This document shows, piece by piece, positions 27,358-35,204 of a stretch of DNA of 64,000 nt; positions within the stretch are counted from its first letter, which is position 1; each line of letters starts with the position of its first letter. The stretch covers positions 1,318,882 through 1,382,881 of the forward strand of contig NZ_BMGB01000001.1 of assembly GCF_014639655.1 (NCBI RefSeq), in the 5' to 3' direction. The notes beneath the pieces were generated by a model. It was not told where the DNA came from, searched no databases, and saw only the letters and a list, made by a program, of their open reading frames with translations. The translations under genes and the position numbers were made by a program. Source of the DNA: Conyzicola nivalis. GTDB lineage: Bacteria; Actinomycetota; Actinomycetes; Actinomycetales; Microbacteriaceae.

Positions 27358-27860
27358 TGCCCACCCGGCTGCTGCTGCTCGCCGACACCCACGTGCCGAA
27401 ACGCGCGCGGGCGCTCTCGCCCGCGGTGTGGTCGGCGGTCGACGAGGCCGACCTGGTGATCCACGCCGGCGACTGGGTCGACGTCGCACTCCTCGACGAA
27501 CTGCAGGCCCGCGCAACGCGCCTCCTCGGCGTCTGGGGCAACAATGACGGCGCCCAGCTGCGCGCCCGCCTGCCGGAGGTCGCCCGCGAAACCGTGGAGG
27601 GCATCCGCATCGCCGTCGTGCACGAGACGGGAGGCTCTGCCGGGCGCGAGGCGCGCTGCGACGCCGCGTACCCCGACACCGACCTTCTGGTCTTCGGCCA
27701 CAGCCACATCCCGTGGGACACGGTCACCCCGAACGGCCTGCGCCTGCTCAACCCCGGCTCGCCCACCGACCGCCGCCGCCAGCCGGTCTGCACGATCATG
27801 ACCGCGGTCGCCGACTCCGGCGTGCTGCGCGACGTGAAGACGGTCGCCGTCGACCGCTAG
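27357..27860 (+). CDS. Metallophosphoesterase, YfcE/MJ0936 type
   Basis: Protein of 167 aa with the calcineurin-like phosphoesterase motifs: LLLADTHVPKRA (Asp, His), VIHAGDWVD, LLGVWGNNDGAQLRARLP, AVVHETGG and VFGHSHIPWDTV, which supply the binuclear metal ligands. Members hydrolyse phosphodiesters such as cyclic nucleotides; the substrate here is unknown. The start ATG overlaps the FBP gene stop (TGATG), so the two are coupled. Length fits the family. Confidence 0.88.
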   Translation: MPTRLLLLADTHVPKRARALSPAVWSAVDEADLVIHAGDWVDVALLDELQARATRLLGVWGNNDGAQLRARLPEVARETVEGIRIAVVHETGGSAGREARCDAAYPDTDLLVFGHSHIPWDTVTPNGLRLLNPGSPTDRRRQPVCTIMTAVADSGVLRDVKTVAVDR

Positions 27861-27899
27861 GGGTTGTCGGGTGCCGTCGGCCGGTGGCAGCGTGGGGTC

Positions 27900-28382
27900 A
27901 TGACTGACGACACCGATCTCGAGACCATCCGCACGATCATCGACGCCGCGAAGGTGGCCATCCTCACCACGACGAGCGACGAGGGCGAGCTGCACAGCCG
28001 CCCGCTCGCCGTGCTCTCCGACAAATTCGAGGGCTCGCTCTGGTTCTTCACCGCGGACCCCAGCCCGAAGTCGCGCGACATCGCGATCAACCCCGAGGTG
28101 AACGTCGCCTACGCCGACGGCAAGGGCTACCTGTCGGTCGCGGGCACCGCCTCGATCGAGCGCAACCAGACCCGCATCGACCAGCTGTGGAACCCGATGG
28201 TCGAAGCGTGGTTCGAGAACGGCAAGGACGACCCCTCGGTCGCCCTGCTGCGCGTCGATGCGCGCAGCGCCGAGTACTGGTCGGTGGACAAGCCGGGGGT
28301 CGTGCGCGCCTTCCAGATCGCCAAGGCCCTCGTCACCAAGACCCCGCCCGACCTGGGCGAGAACCGCACCGTCGCTCTCTGA
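27900..28382 (+). CDS. Pyridoxamine-5'-phosphate-oxidase-like (general stress 26-type) protein
   Basis: FMN-binding split-barrel protein of 160 aa. Motifs: AKVAILTTTSDEGELHSRPL, GSLWFFTADPSPKSRDIAIN and YADGKGYLSVAGTASI, with the C-terminal pattern of COG3871 (stress protein 26). It likely binds flavin or F420 and reduces an unknown substrate. ATG 27900 follows CAGCGT by 6 nt. It precedes a VOC-type gene by 15 bp and may be co-transcribed with it. Confidence 0.85.
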   Translation: MTDDTDLETIRTIIDAAKVAILTTTSDEGELHSRPLAVLSDKFEGSLWFFTADPSPKSRDIAINPEVNVAYADGKGYLSVAGTASIERNQTRIDQLWNPMVEAWFENGKDDPSVALLRVDARSAEYWSVDKPGVVRAFQIAKALVTKTPPDLGENRTVAL

Positions 28383-28397
28383 CAAGGGGGAAAGATC

Positions 28398-29156
28398 ATG
28401 CCGCTCACGTTCCGCCCGGGGCAGCCTCGCTGGATGGACCTGCTCAGCCGTCATCCCGAGAAGTCCGTCGAGTTCTACAGGGGGCTGCTCGGCTGGGAAA
28501 CCGAGACGGCGCCGGCCGAGTTCGGCGGCTACGTCACCTTCTCGAAAGACGGACAGAACGTGAGCGGGCTTATGCCCAACCCGGCGGATTCGGGAGTCGA
28601 CGACATCTGGACCGTGTACCTCGAGGTCGCCGACGCCCGCGCGACGGGCGACGCGGCCGAGGCCGAGGGCGGCCGGGTGCTCGAGCTCGAGCAGCTCGCC
28701 GACATGGGAACCTGGCTCGTGATCACCGATCCGGGCGGCGCTCGCGTCGGGGGCTGGCAGAACCTCACACACTCCGGGTTCGAGGTGACTACGGGACCGG
28801 GCGCTCCGGTCTGGGCAGAGCTGCACGCCCGCGACTACGCACGGGCCGTGTCGTTCTACAGGACCGTCTTCGGCTGGGAGACCGAGGTGCTGAGCGACAC
28901 CGACGAAATGCGGTACACGACGCTCGGTTCTGGCGCGGACGCGGTCGCCGGCATCTGGGACGCCGACGACCTCCCCGAGATCGAACCGCCCTTCTGGGAC
29001 GTGTACCTCGGCGTCGAGAACGCGAACGAGGCCGCCGTGCGGGTCACCGAGCTGGGCGGCACCATGCTCGAGAGGGTGCAGGACAGCCCTTACGGCCGGC
29101 AGGCCCACGCCGTCGACCCGACGGGCGCGAAGTTCGCGATCCTGCAGGTCGACTAG
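28398..29156 (+). CDS. VOC-family protein with two glyoxalase-like domains
   Basis: Protein of 252 aa holding two vicinal-oxygen-chelate modules: WMDLLSRHPEKSVEFYRGLL / GWETETAPAEFGGYVTF (residues about 10-115) and WAELHARDYARAVSFYRTVF / GWETEVLSD (about 135-250). This layout matches the CFP32-type glyoxalase/bleomycin-resistance proteins of actinobacteria, which bind a metal and an unknown small molecule. A ribosome binding site, AAGGGGGAAAG, precedes ATG 28398. Its last 4 bases overlap the opposite-strand hypothetical gene. Confidence 0.85.
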   Translation: MPLTFRPGQPRWMDLLSRHPEKSVEFYRGLLGWETETAPAEFGGYVTFSKDGQNVSGLMPNPADSGVDDIWTVYLEVADARATGDAAEAEGGRVLELEQLADMGTWLVITDPGGARVGGWQNLTHSGFEVTTGPGAPVWAELHARDYARAVSFYRTVFGWETEVLSDTDEMRYTTLGSGADAVAGIWDADDLPEIEPPFWDVYLGVENANEAAVRVTELGGTMLERVQDSPYGRQAHAVDPTGAKFAILQVD

Positions 29157-29512
29157 CGCGCCGCCGGCTCGGGCGAGGGGCGGATTGGCTCGGTGGCGGC
29201 AAATTGCTGCTCGTCGGACGCGGGAACAGCAGTTTGCCGCCGATGAGGGGCGGATGTCGCGGCAGGGACGGCAATGTGCGCGGGATCCCCCGGCAGTGGT
29301 GACGGCGCGGGCGCACGGGTCTCCACGTCGATGATCTGCACCGCCGAGTACGCCGAGGGGTAGAAGACTTCGTCGAACACGCCCATGAGGTGCGGCGGCG
29401 AGTACCCGTCGTCGCGTCGGCGTCTCGATTTCGTCTCGGCCCTGAACCAGACCGGCCACAGCAGCGCCCCGATACCCGTGGCGAGCAGGCTGAGCGTGAT
29501 GAAAGTCTCCAT
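29153..29512 (-). CDS. Small membrane-anchored hypothetical protein
   Basis: Protein of 119 aa with one N-terminal transmembrane helix (ITLSLLATGIGALLWPVWF), a basic stop-transfer run (KSRRRR) and a mostly disordered cytoplasmic part rich in Pro and Ala. DEVFYPSAYSAVQIIDVETR is the only block that looks conserved. ATG 29512 has GGGAGG 7 nt upstream. The last 40 codons (ending EPIRPSPEPAAR) run through a large inverted repeat at 29195-29241, so its tail may have been supplied by repeat DNA. Function unknown. Confidence 0.55.
   Translation of the reverse strand: METFITLSLLATGIGALLWPVWFRAETKSRRRRDDGYSPPHLMGVFDEVFYPSAYSAVQIIDVETRAPAPSPLPGDPAHIAVPAATSAPHRRQTAVPASDEQQFAATEPIRPSPEPAAR
29195..29241. 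repeat. Inverted repeat inside the 3' end of a hypothetical gene
   Basis: Arms GGCGGCAAATTGCTG (29195-29209) and CAGCAGTTTGCCGCC (29227-29241), 14 of 15 pairing, with a 17-base loop. Resembles the other REP-like hairpins of this window; it lies where two genes converge. Confidence 0.65.
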
Positions 29513-29543
29513 GTCGCGACCTCCCGAGCGGCGGATGTCGCGG

Positions 29544-29921
29544 CTACCCCGCCGACAACACCGAGAGCACGTTGCCTGCCGGGTCGCGGAACCAGGCGAT
29601 GTCGGGGCCGTTGCCCTTCATCACCCCCCGGTCGTCGGCCGGGATTTCCTTGCCGTAGATGTTGGTCTCGACGCCGCGCGAGTTGAGGTCGTCGACCGCC
29701 GCGTCGACGTCGTCCACCTCGAAGTTGAGGATGGTGAACGAGGCGGGTTCGTGGTCGGGCTTCACGTAGGCGAGCACGGTGGCGCCGCTGTCGAGGTGCA
29801 GGTTGAGGAAGCCCATGTCGTTCTCGGTGACCTTGAGACCGAGGGTCTCGCCGTAGAACTTCTTGGCCGCCTCGAGGTCGTTGATGGAGAAGCCGCTGAA
29901 GGCTCCGCTGGGTGTGAACAT
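29544..29921 (-). CDS. VOC-family (glyoxalase-like) protein
   Basis: Single-domain VOC protein of 125 aa: [58 protein letters not shown] and [15 protein letters not shown] (metal-ligand Glu replaced by the N-x-L-S pattern seen in many members). Ligand not known. ATG 29921 is used because AAAGGGAACACCG precedes it; ATG-like codons further up lie in a hairpin. A perfect hairpin separates it from the YidC gene upstream. Confidence 0.82.
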   Translation of the reverse strand: MFTPSGAFSGFSINDLEAAKKFYGETLGLKVTENDMGFLNLHLDSGATVLAYVKPDHEPASFTILNFEVDDVDAAVDDLNSRGVETNIYGKEIPADDRGVMKGNGPDIAWFRDPAGNVLSVLSAG

Positions 29922-29943
29922 CGGTGTTCCCTTTCGCGAGGGT

Positions 29944-29974
29944 GGGGCAATGTGGTCGGTGTCCACATTGCCCC
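29944..29974 (-). terminator. Perfect hairpin after the yidC-like gene
   Basis: GGGGCAATGTGG and CCACATTGCCCC, 12-bp perfect stem with a 7-base loop, 12 nt past the stop of the YidC-type gene and just before the VOC gene. A terminator without a T tract is the simplest reading. Confidence 0.6.
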
Positions 29975-29985
29975 GTCGCGCGGAC

Positions 29986-30732
29986 TTAATCCACCCCCGG
30001 CGCGAGGCGGCGGCGCAGCACCTGCCGCTCGACGAGGGTCCACGTGGTCGTCACGGTGAGGTAGATGGTGGCGGCGAGCGGCACGAGGGCCGCGAACAAC
30101 ACCGTGATGAACGGCAGCCAACTGAGCACGGAGTTCATGCGGGCCATGGCGGGAGCCGCGTCATCCGCGGGCTTATTGAAGGCGAGGGCTACCCTCCGCT
30201 GCGCGAACGCGACGGCCGCGATCACGAGCAGGAGGCCCGCGAAGACGAGCAGATCCACGCCGAACGCGCCCGTCGTCAGCAGGTGCGCGAGCGACGTTCC
30301 GAGCGGCACCCCGAAGAGCTGCTCGGTGAGCAGCTCGTTCGCGTGCCCGTTGACGGTGGGCAGGATGAACAGCCCGTAGACGATCGAGAGCACGGGGGCC
30401 TGAGCGAGGGTGGGCAGGATGCCCGCGAGGGGGCTCGCCTTCTCGCTCGTGTACAGCTCCATCGTCTTCTTCTGCAGCATCTCCGGGTTCTTCTTGTACT
30501 TCTTCTGCAGCGCCTGCAGCCGCGGAGCGAGTCGGCGGCGGGTGAACTCCGCCCGCACCTGCGAGCGGCCGACCGGGATGAGCAGCAGGCGCAGGACGAG
30601 CGTGATGAGCACGATCGCGAGGGCGGCGCTCGCGGTGCCGGCAACGGGTGAAATCAGGTGTTGCAGGCCGGTGACGACCGAGTAGGCGGCGTCGAGCACG
30701 ACGGCGATGGGGGCGAAACTATAGATGTCCAC
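29986..30732 (-). CDS. yidC: YidC/Oxa1-family membrane insertase (accessory copy)
   Basis: Polytopic membrane protein of 248 aa that inserts proteins into the cytoplasmic membrane. Motifs: [20 protein letters not shown] (with the groove Arg), [40 protein letters not shown] and [20 protein letters not shown]. The size is that of Gram-positive YidC without the large periplasmic domain. It is not beside rpmH/rnpA, so it is probably a second copy besides the essential one. DUF6412 lies just upstream on the same strand; this pairing is recurrent in actinobacteria. Confidence 0.9.
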   Translation of the reverse strand: MDIYSFAPIAVVLDAAYSVVTGLQHLISPVAGTASAALAIVLITLVLRLLLIPVGRSQVRAEFTRRRLAPRLQALQKKYKKNPEMLQKKTMELYTSEKASPLAGILPTLAQAPVLSIVYGLFILPTVNGHANELLTEQLFGVPLGTSLAHLLTTGAFGVDLLVFAGLLLVIAAVAFAQRRVALAFNKPADDAAPAMARMNSVLSWLPFITVLFAALVPLAATIYLTVTTTWTLVERQVLRRRLAPGVD

Positions 30733-30802
30733 GGAAAGGGAGTCCTCGCGTTAGAAAGTGAATGGGGGCCGTGTGGCCGCGCATCCGCTCTCTACGACGG
30801 GA

Positions 30803-31096
30803 CTACGCGACCGCGAGGGCTCGCGAGGGTGCTCTGGTGCGTGGTTTTCCTGGGGTGTGCGGATGCTGCGGCTCGGGCATTCCCACGAGCGACTGCCTGT
30901 GCGCTCTGGCACGTTGTCCGACGCCGAGGTCGTGCGCTCGGATCACGATGGCCGCGTAACGGGCGGCGAGCAGAGTGGACACGGCGAGAGCCGCGATACC
31001 GGCGAAAACGAGCGTCGACGGCTCGCCCTGCGCGACCGCCAGCGCGAGGAACGACACGGTCATCACCATGACGAGTCGTTCGAGAACCTTGCGCAC
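30803..31096 (-). CDS. DUF6412-like small membrane protein
   Basis: Protein of 97 aa with two transmembrane stretches (LVMVMTVSFLALAVAQG and STLVFAGIAALAVSTLLAA), followed by a charged tail ending RTRAPSRALAVA. The position before a YidC gene and the pattern match the DUF6412 family as I recall it. GTG 31096 is 6 nt after TAGGCT (leaderless layout). It is divergent from the gene at 31137 with 40 bp in between. Function unknown, perhaps with the insertase. Confidence 0.7.
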   Translation of the reverse strand: MRKVLERLVMVMTVSFLALAVAQGEPSTLVFAGIAALAVSTLLAARYAAIVIRAHDLGVGQRARAHRQSLVGMPEPQHPHTPGKPRTRAPSRALAVA

Positions 31097-31136
31097 GCGC
31101 CCAGCCTAATCCCCCGAGTCGGTGCACACTGGGGAG
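31097..31136. promoter_or_regulatory. Back-to-back leaderless promoters in 40 bp
   Basis: The minus-strand -10 TAGGCT (31108-31103) is 6 nt from GTG 31096 and the plus-strand -10 CACACT (31125-31130) is 6 nt from ATG 31137. The -35 region of each gene must overlap the other's promoter or coding start, so the two genes may exclude or co-regulate one another. Confidence 0.5.
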
Positions 31137-31811
31137 ATGACTATTTCCGAAAAGAAGGCATCCCGCATCGCAATCGTCGGCGGCACCGGCAAGGTCGCGA
31201 AACACCTCATCACCCAGCTGCACGCCAGGGGCGACGAGGCCGTGGCGATCTTCCGCAACGCCGACCGCGCCGACGAAGTGGCCGAGCTCGGCGCCGTCCC
31301 CGTCGTGCTCGACATCGAATCGGCGAGTGTCGACGAGCTCGCAGCGACCTTCGAGGGCTGCGACGCCGTGGTGTTCTCCGCCGGCGCAGGCGGCGGCAAC
31401 CCGGCCCGCACCCGCGCGGTGGACTTCGAGGGCGCCGTCACCGCAATCGACGCCGCGACCCACGCCCGCGTGTCGCGATTCGTGATCGTCTCGGCCATCG
31501 GCGTCGGCGCGGAGCTGCCCGGCGAGCCCGGCGACTCGATGCGCCCGTACTACGAGGCGAAGCGCGACGCCGATCTCGCCGTCGAAGCGTCGGGTCTCGA
31601 ATACACGATCGTGCGCCCCGGTGGGTTGACGGATGACGCGGCCACCGGCCTCGTCACGATCGGTGACACCGTCGAACGCGGCAACATCGCCCGCGCCGAC
31701 GTCGCGGCGGTCATCGTTGCGGCGCTCGACAACCCCGGCACCATCGGCCACGCGTGGGAGGTAGTCGCGGGCGACCGCCCGATCGCGGACGCCATCACGG
31801 ACGCGCTCTAG
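31137..31811 (+). CDS. NAD(P)-binding SDR-type protein (NmrA/atypical SDR)
   Basis: Rossmann-fold protein of 224 aa. Nucleotide motif RIAIVGGTGKVAKHLI near the N-terminus, then AVAIFRNADRADEV and SRFVIVSAIGVGAELPGE. The YEAKRDADLAVEASGLEYTI block carries the usual YxxxK (Tyr, Lys). Atypical SDRs of this type act as reductases or redox sensors; the substrate is unknown. ATG 31137 is 6 nt after CACACT. Followed by a VOC gene 65 bp away on the same strand. Confidence 0.85.
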   Translation: MTISEKKASRIAIVGGTGKVAKHLITQLHARGDEAVAIFRNADRADEVAELGAVPVVLDIESASVDELAATFEGCDAVVFSAGAGGGNPARTRAVDFEGAVTAIDAATHARVSRFVIVSAIGVGAELPGEPGDSMRPYYEAKRDADLAVEASGLEYTIVRPGGLTDDAATGLVTIGDTVERGNIARADVAAVIVAALDNPGTIGHAWEVVAGDRPIADAITDAL

Positions 31812-31876
31812 CCCTAGATCGGTGTCGGTGGTCCGCAGTATTTTGGGGGCCACCGATCACCGCAAAGGAGCGCACC

Positions 31877-32263
31877 ATGGACTGGAAAATCGAACTTCTC
31901 TCCGTACCCGTTTCAGACATCGACAGGTCGAAAGACTTCTACGTCAAGCTCGGTTTCACCGCCGACCATGACAACCGGGTCGACGAGACCATGCGGTTCG
32001 TCCAGCTCACTCCCCCGGGCTCGGCGTGCTCGATCGTTCTCGACAAGAACCTGGGCGGAAACATGGAGCCCGGTTCGCTCGAGGGCGTGCAGTGCGTCGT
32101 GGCCGACGCAGACGCCGCCCTGCAGCAGCTCGTCGATGCGGGTGTCGAGGCTCGCGGGGTCGAAGAGTATCCGTGGGGTCGGTTCGTGTTCTTCACCGAT
32201 CCCGACGGCAACGGCTGGGCGTTGCAAGAACTGCCCGACTACTCGGCCGTGCAGCCGAGCTAG
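31877..32263 (+). CDS. VOC-family protein
   Basis: Single VOC-domain protein of 128 aa: WKIELLSVPVSDIDRSKDFY, VKLGFTADHDNRVDETMRFV, CSIVLDKNLGG and WGRFVFFTDPDGNGWALQEL. The last block supplies a metal-site Glu or similar. ATG 31877 has AAAGGAG 6 nt upstream. A glyoxalase-like fold is sure; the substrate is not. Close in length and ends to similar actinobacterial genes called glyoxalase. Confidence 0.85.
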   Translation: MDWKIELLSVPVSDIDRSKDFYVKLGFTADHDNRVDETMRFVQLTPPGSACSIVLDKNLGGNMEPGSLEGVQCVVADADAALQQLVDAGVEARGVEEYPWGRFVFFTDPDGNGWALQELPDYSAVQPS

Positions 32264-32282
32264 CCCCCGGCCGGATGTCGGG

Positions 32283-32615
32283 CTACTCGTCGTCGAAGGG
32301 CCAGACCGGGCGGATCTGAATCTGCCCGGCCCTGGCCATCGGGTGCGCGGCCGCGATACGCACCGCATCGTCGAGACTGTCGCACTCGATGACGTCGAAG
32401 CCCGCGACCCAGTCTCGTCCCTCGTGAAGGGCGCCGGTCGCGGTGACGACATCGCCGTCGCGCACCTTCACGATTGTGGCCTCCGCACCCGGCCGGGTGC
32501 GGTTGCCGTAGAGGTGGGCACCGCGCGATTCCAGGTCGTCGACCCAGTGCTCGGCGTCGAGATCGACGCCGGCCTCTCCGTCGGGCGCGTCAGCGATGAG
32601 CAGCAGAAACTCCAT
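32283..32615 (-). CDS. YciI-family (YCII-related) protein
   Basis: Protein of 110 aa starting MEFLLLIADAPDGEAGVDLD, with the YCII features GRDWVAGFDVIECDSLDDAV and AAAHPMARAGQIQIRPVWPF (the conserved HP). Here it lacks the DGPF motif found in the two sigma-linked copies of this window. ATG 32615 has AAAGGAG 6 nt upstream. No sigma factor sits next to it. Function unknown; the fold is a ferredoxin-like barrel dimer. Confidence 0.82.
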   Translation of the reverse strand: MEFLLLIADAPDGEAGVDLDAEHWVDDLESRGAHLYGNRTRPGAEATIVKVRDGDVVTATGALHEGRDWVAGFDVIECDSLDDAVRIAAAHPMARAGQIQIRPVWPFDDE

Positions 32616-32681
32616 GGGATCTCCTTTGATTGCCTTATGTTTACAGCGTGAACTTGCGCGCGGCAAGGGTTCGCCGCAGGT

Positions 32682-32942
32682 TCAGCGGTCGGCTGCCGCG
32701 ACGTGGTCGGGGAAGTCGGTCTCGCCGATGCCGCCCGGGCCGTAGAACGCCGTGACGAACGCGCGCGCCTCCACGGCGAGCCGGTCGTCCGTCGCGTCGC
32801 CGCCGAAGCTCGCCGTGAACCCGTAGCCGCCCTGCGCCGGGCCGTTGCGCCACGCGAAGTCGTAGCTGATCGCGCCGCCGGGCTGGCGTCGTTCGCGGAC
32901 GCGGAACAGTTCGCCGTCGACGGACAGATCGAGATCGCGCAT
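32682..32942 (-). CDS. Small hypothetical protein
   Basis: Soluble protein of 86 aa: MRDLDLSVDGELFRVRERRQ then PGGAISYDFAWRNGPAQGG and FTASFGGDATDDRLAVEARA. Mostly beta-strand-like. Family not recognised. ATG 32942 is 6 nt after TAAGGT (leaderless layout), which backs this start and the reality of the gene. Divergent from the DUF427 gene 50 bp away. Confidence 0.62.
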   Translation of the reverse strand: MRDLDLSVDGELFRVRERRQPGGAISYDFAWRNGPAQGGYGFTASFGGDATDDRLAVEARAFVTAFYGPGGIGETDFPDHVAAADR

Positions 32943-32992
32943 CTCTCGACCTTAGCGACGCCGCTCACAGGCGGGCGGGTCACACTGGGGTC

Positions 32993-33493
32993 ATGCGCAG
33001 AAAGATCAGCCCCGTCGTGCCCGGTCCCGGCCAGGAGTCCGTGTGGGACTACCCCAGGCCGCCCAGGGTCGAACCGACCGACGAACGAGTGGTGGTCACC
33101 CTCGGCGGGGTGACGATCGCCGACACCACCGACGCGGTCCGGGTGCTGGAGACGAGTCATCCGCCCGTCTACTACCTGCCGCGCGCGTCCTTCGCGGCCG
33201 GGTCCCTCGAGCCCGCGCCCGGCACCAGCTTCTGCGAATTCAAGGGCGTTGCCGGCTACCTCACCGTGCGTGGCGGGGACGCCGTGGCCGAGAGCGCCGG
33301 CTGGTTCTACCCCGAACCGAGCCCCGGCTTCGAGGTGCTCGCCGACCGCGTCGCGGTCTACCCCGGCGCCATGGAACGCTGCGAGGTCGACGGAGAGCAG
33401 GTGCAGCCGCAGGCGGGCGGCTTCTACGGCGGCTGGATCACGGGCCGGGTCGTCGGTCCGTTCAAGGGCGAGCCGGGCACGCTCGACTGGTAG
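32993..33493 (+). CDS. DUF427 domain-containing protein
   Basis: Protein of 166 aa with the DUF427 pattern VWDYPRPPRVEPTDERVVVT, then VLETSHPPVYYLPRASFA and CEFKGVAGYLTVRGGD, followed by WFYPEPSPGFEVLADRVAVY. A conserved beta-rich fold of unknown activity, widespread in actinobacteria. ATG 32993 follows CACACT by 6 nt. The alpha/beta hydrolase begins 20 bp downstream. Confidence 0.88.
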   Translation: MRRKISPVVPGPGQESVWDYPRPPRVEPTDERVVVTLGGVTIADTTDAVRVLETSHPPVYYLPRASFAAGSLEPAPGTSFCEFKGVAGYLTVRGGDAVAESAGWFYPEPSPGFEVLADRVAVYPGAMERCEVDGEQVQPQAGGFYGGWITGRVVGPFKGEPGTLDW

Positions 33494-33513
33494 CCGCTGC
33501 GTAGGCTGGACCG

Positions 33514-34266
33514 ATGACCGTCCCCGCCCGGAAGGGCATCGCCCGCCGCCTCCGCATCGGCGTCGTCGCCGTCGTCGTCGCGGTCCTGCTGGTCGCGGTC
33601 GGGGTGCTCGTCTGGGCGAACATCGTGATGCAGGGCGACAGGGACCGAGCCCTCGAGGTCTGGACGAACGACGCGGTCGAGGTCACGAGCACCGACCACT
33701 CGGTCGTCATCGGGCCGACGGGGGTCGCGTCCGGCACCGGCCTCGTCTTCATCCCCGGGGCGAAAGTCGATCCGTACGCGTACCTGTACAAGCTGTCGGA
33801 GATCGTGGAGCGTACCGGCGCGACCGTCGTGATCACCAAGCCGATCCTGAACCTCGCGTTCTTCGACCAGCGCCCGCTCGATACCTTCACCGCCGACGTA
33901 CCCGGTGTCGACCGCTGGTTCGTGGGCGGACATTCCCTCGGCGGGGTGCGCGCCTGCATGCTCGCCGACAACCCCGAGGTCGACGGCCTCATCCTGTTCG
34001 GCAGCTATTGCGCGAACGATCTGACCGGGTCCGGGCTCGATGTGCTCAGCATCGCCGGCAGCCGGGACGGTCTGAGCACGCCCGAGAAGATCGCGGATGC
34101 CGCGGGCCGGTTACCGGCGGACGCCGACTTCGTCGAGATCCAGGGTCTCAATCACGCGGGTTTCGGCGACTACGGGGTGCAGCCCGGCGACAACACGGCG
34201 ACCATCTCGACCGAAGTGGAGCGCGACGAGATCAGCGACGCGCTTGAGACGCTCCTCGGGCCATAG
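33514..34266 (+). CDS. Membrane-anchored alpha/beta hydrolase
   Basis: Protein of 250 aa. One N-terminal transmembrane helix (IGVVAVVVAVLLVAVGVLVW) places the hydrolase domain outside. The nucleophile elbow GGHSLGGVRAC (Ser), AGSRDGLSTPEKI (Asp) and QGLNHAGFGDYG (His) complete a catalytic triad. The pattern fits the PF12695-type alpha/beta hydrolases common in Gram-positives. Substrate unknown. ATG 33514 follows TAGGCT by 6 nt. Confidence 0.82.
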   Translation: MTVPARKGIARRLRIGVVAVVVAVLLVAVGVLVWANIVMQGDRDRALEVWTNDAVEVTSTDHSVVIGPTGVASGTGLVFIPGAKVDPYAYLYKLSEIVERTGATVVITKPILNLAFFDQRPLDTFTADVPGVDRWFVGGHSLGGVRACMLADNPEVDGLILFGSYCANDLTGSGLDVLSIAGSRDGLSTPEKIADAAGRLPADADFVEIQGLNHAGFGDYGVQPGDNTATISTEVERDEISDALETLLGP

Positions 34267-34354
34267 CCGCGACGTTCTTCTTGCGCCCGGCGTTCTGCTT
34301 CCGCGCGAAAGGCGATAGCGTCTCAGGAGGCGCAATAGAACAGAGGCTGCTCAG

Positions 34355-34864
34355 ATGATCTTCGAAGTCGGCGAAACCGTCGTTTATCCGCACCATGGCG
34401 CAGCGACCATCACCGCCGTCACGACTCGCACCGTGAAGGGCGAGGAGAAGAAGTACATCACGCTCGACATGCACGGCAGCGACCTGGTCGTCGAGCTGCC
34501 CGTCGACAACGCCGAGCTCGTCGGTGTGCGCGACGTCATCGACGACGCGGGCGTCGAGGCCGTCTACGCGGTCCTCCGCGGCGAGGCCGAGGAAGAGGTC
34601 AGCAACTGGTCGCGCCGGTTCAAGGCGAACACCGAGAAGATGGGAAGCGGCGACGTCTACAGGGTCAGCGAGGTCGTGCGCGACCTGTGGCGCCGGGACC
34701 AGCGCGCCGTGCTGTCGGCCGGCGAGAAGCGGATGCTCGTCAAGAGCCGTCAGATCGTGGTGTCCGAACTGAGCCTCGCGCTCGGAGCCGACGAAGAGGC
34801 CGCGATCGCCGCCCTCGACGACGTGCTGGCGTCGAGCCTCCCGGAGCCGGCCGCGGCCGAATGA
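34355..34864 (+). CDS. carD: CarD-family transcriptional regulator
   Basis: Protein of 169 aa with an RNA-polymerase-interacting N-terminal domain ([40 protein letters not shown]) and a C-terminal helical DNA-binding part ([40 protein letters not shown]). It binds RNAP beta and stabilises the open complex at promoters; in mycobacteria it is essential. In mycobacteria carD is usually followed by ispD and ispF; here it stands alone, facing a PspC gene. A weak SD only. Confidence 0.92.
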   Translation: MIFEVGETVVYPHHGAATITAVTTRTVKGEEKKYITLDMHGSDLVVELPVDNAELVGVRDVIDDAGVEAVYAVLRGEAEEEVSNWSRRFKANTEKMGSGDVYRVSEVVRDLWRRDQRAVLSAGEKRMLVKSRQIVVSELSLALGADEEAAIAALDDVLASSLPEPAAAE

Positions 34865-34868
34865 CGGG

Positions 34869-35051
34869 CTAGATCTCTTTGGGGATGAAGGCCCAGAGAA
34901 TCAGGTAGATGATCACCTGCGGCCCGGGGATCAGAATGGATGCCACGGTCAGCAGGCGCACGAGCGTCACCGACCAGCCGAAACGGTTTGCGATGGCGGC
35001 GCAGACGCCACCGATCATGGTGCCGGACTTGGGTCGCTGGAGTGTGCTCAT
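34869..35051 (-). CDS. PspC-domain small membrane protein
   Basis: Protein of 60 aa that is essentially one PspC domain: LQRPKSGTMIGGVCAAIANR, FGWSVTLVRLLTVASILIPG, VIIYLILWAFIPKEI. Two membrane stretches. In other bacteria PspC is linked to envelope stress. ATG 35051 is 6 nt after CAGACT. Convergent with carD (4 bp) and divergent from the histidine kinase downstream of its start. Confidence 0.88.
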   Translation of the reverse strand: MSTLQRPKSGTMIGGVCAAIANRFGWSVTLVRLLTVASILIPGPQVIIYLILWAFIPKEI

Positions 35052-35204
35052 GCCCCCAGTCTGCCGAATTATGCCCGTCGCTACATCAGGGATAACCCCC
35101 GAACACGATCGCTCGGCAGAGCGCAAGCATTCAGCGAGTCCGTTTCAGTAAGGCATGATGTGAAGCGGGGGCCCGAATATCGGGCTGAGTCGTTCGGGGG
35201 AATC

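Noticed and set aside
27201-29459. 752-codon open frame on the minus strand
   Set aside because: Covers four well-supported genes on the other strand; antisense artefact of high third-position GC.
31877-32615. ECF42-type promoter before the YciI gene at 32615
   Set aside because: No TGTCGA-N17-CG(A/T)C is found there, the protein lacks the DGPF motif and there is no sigma gene beside it.
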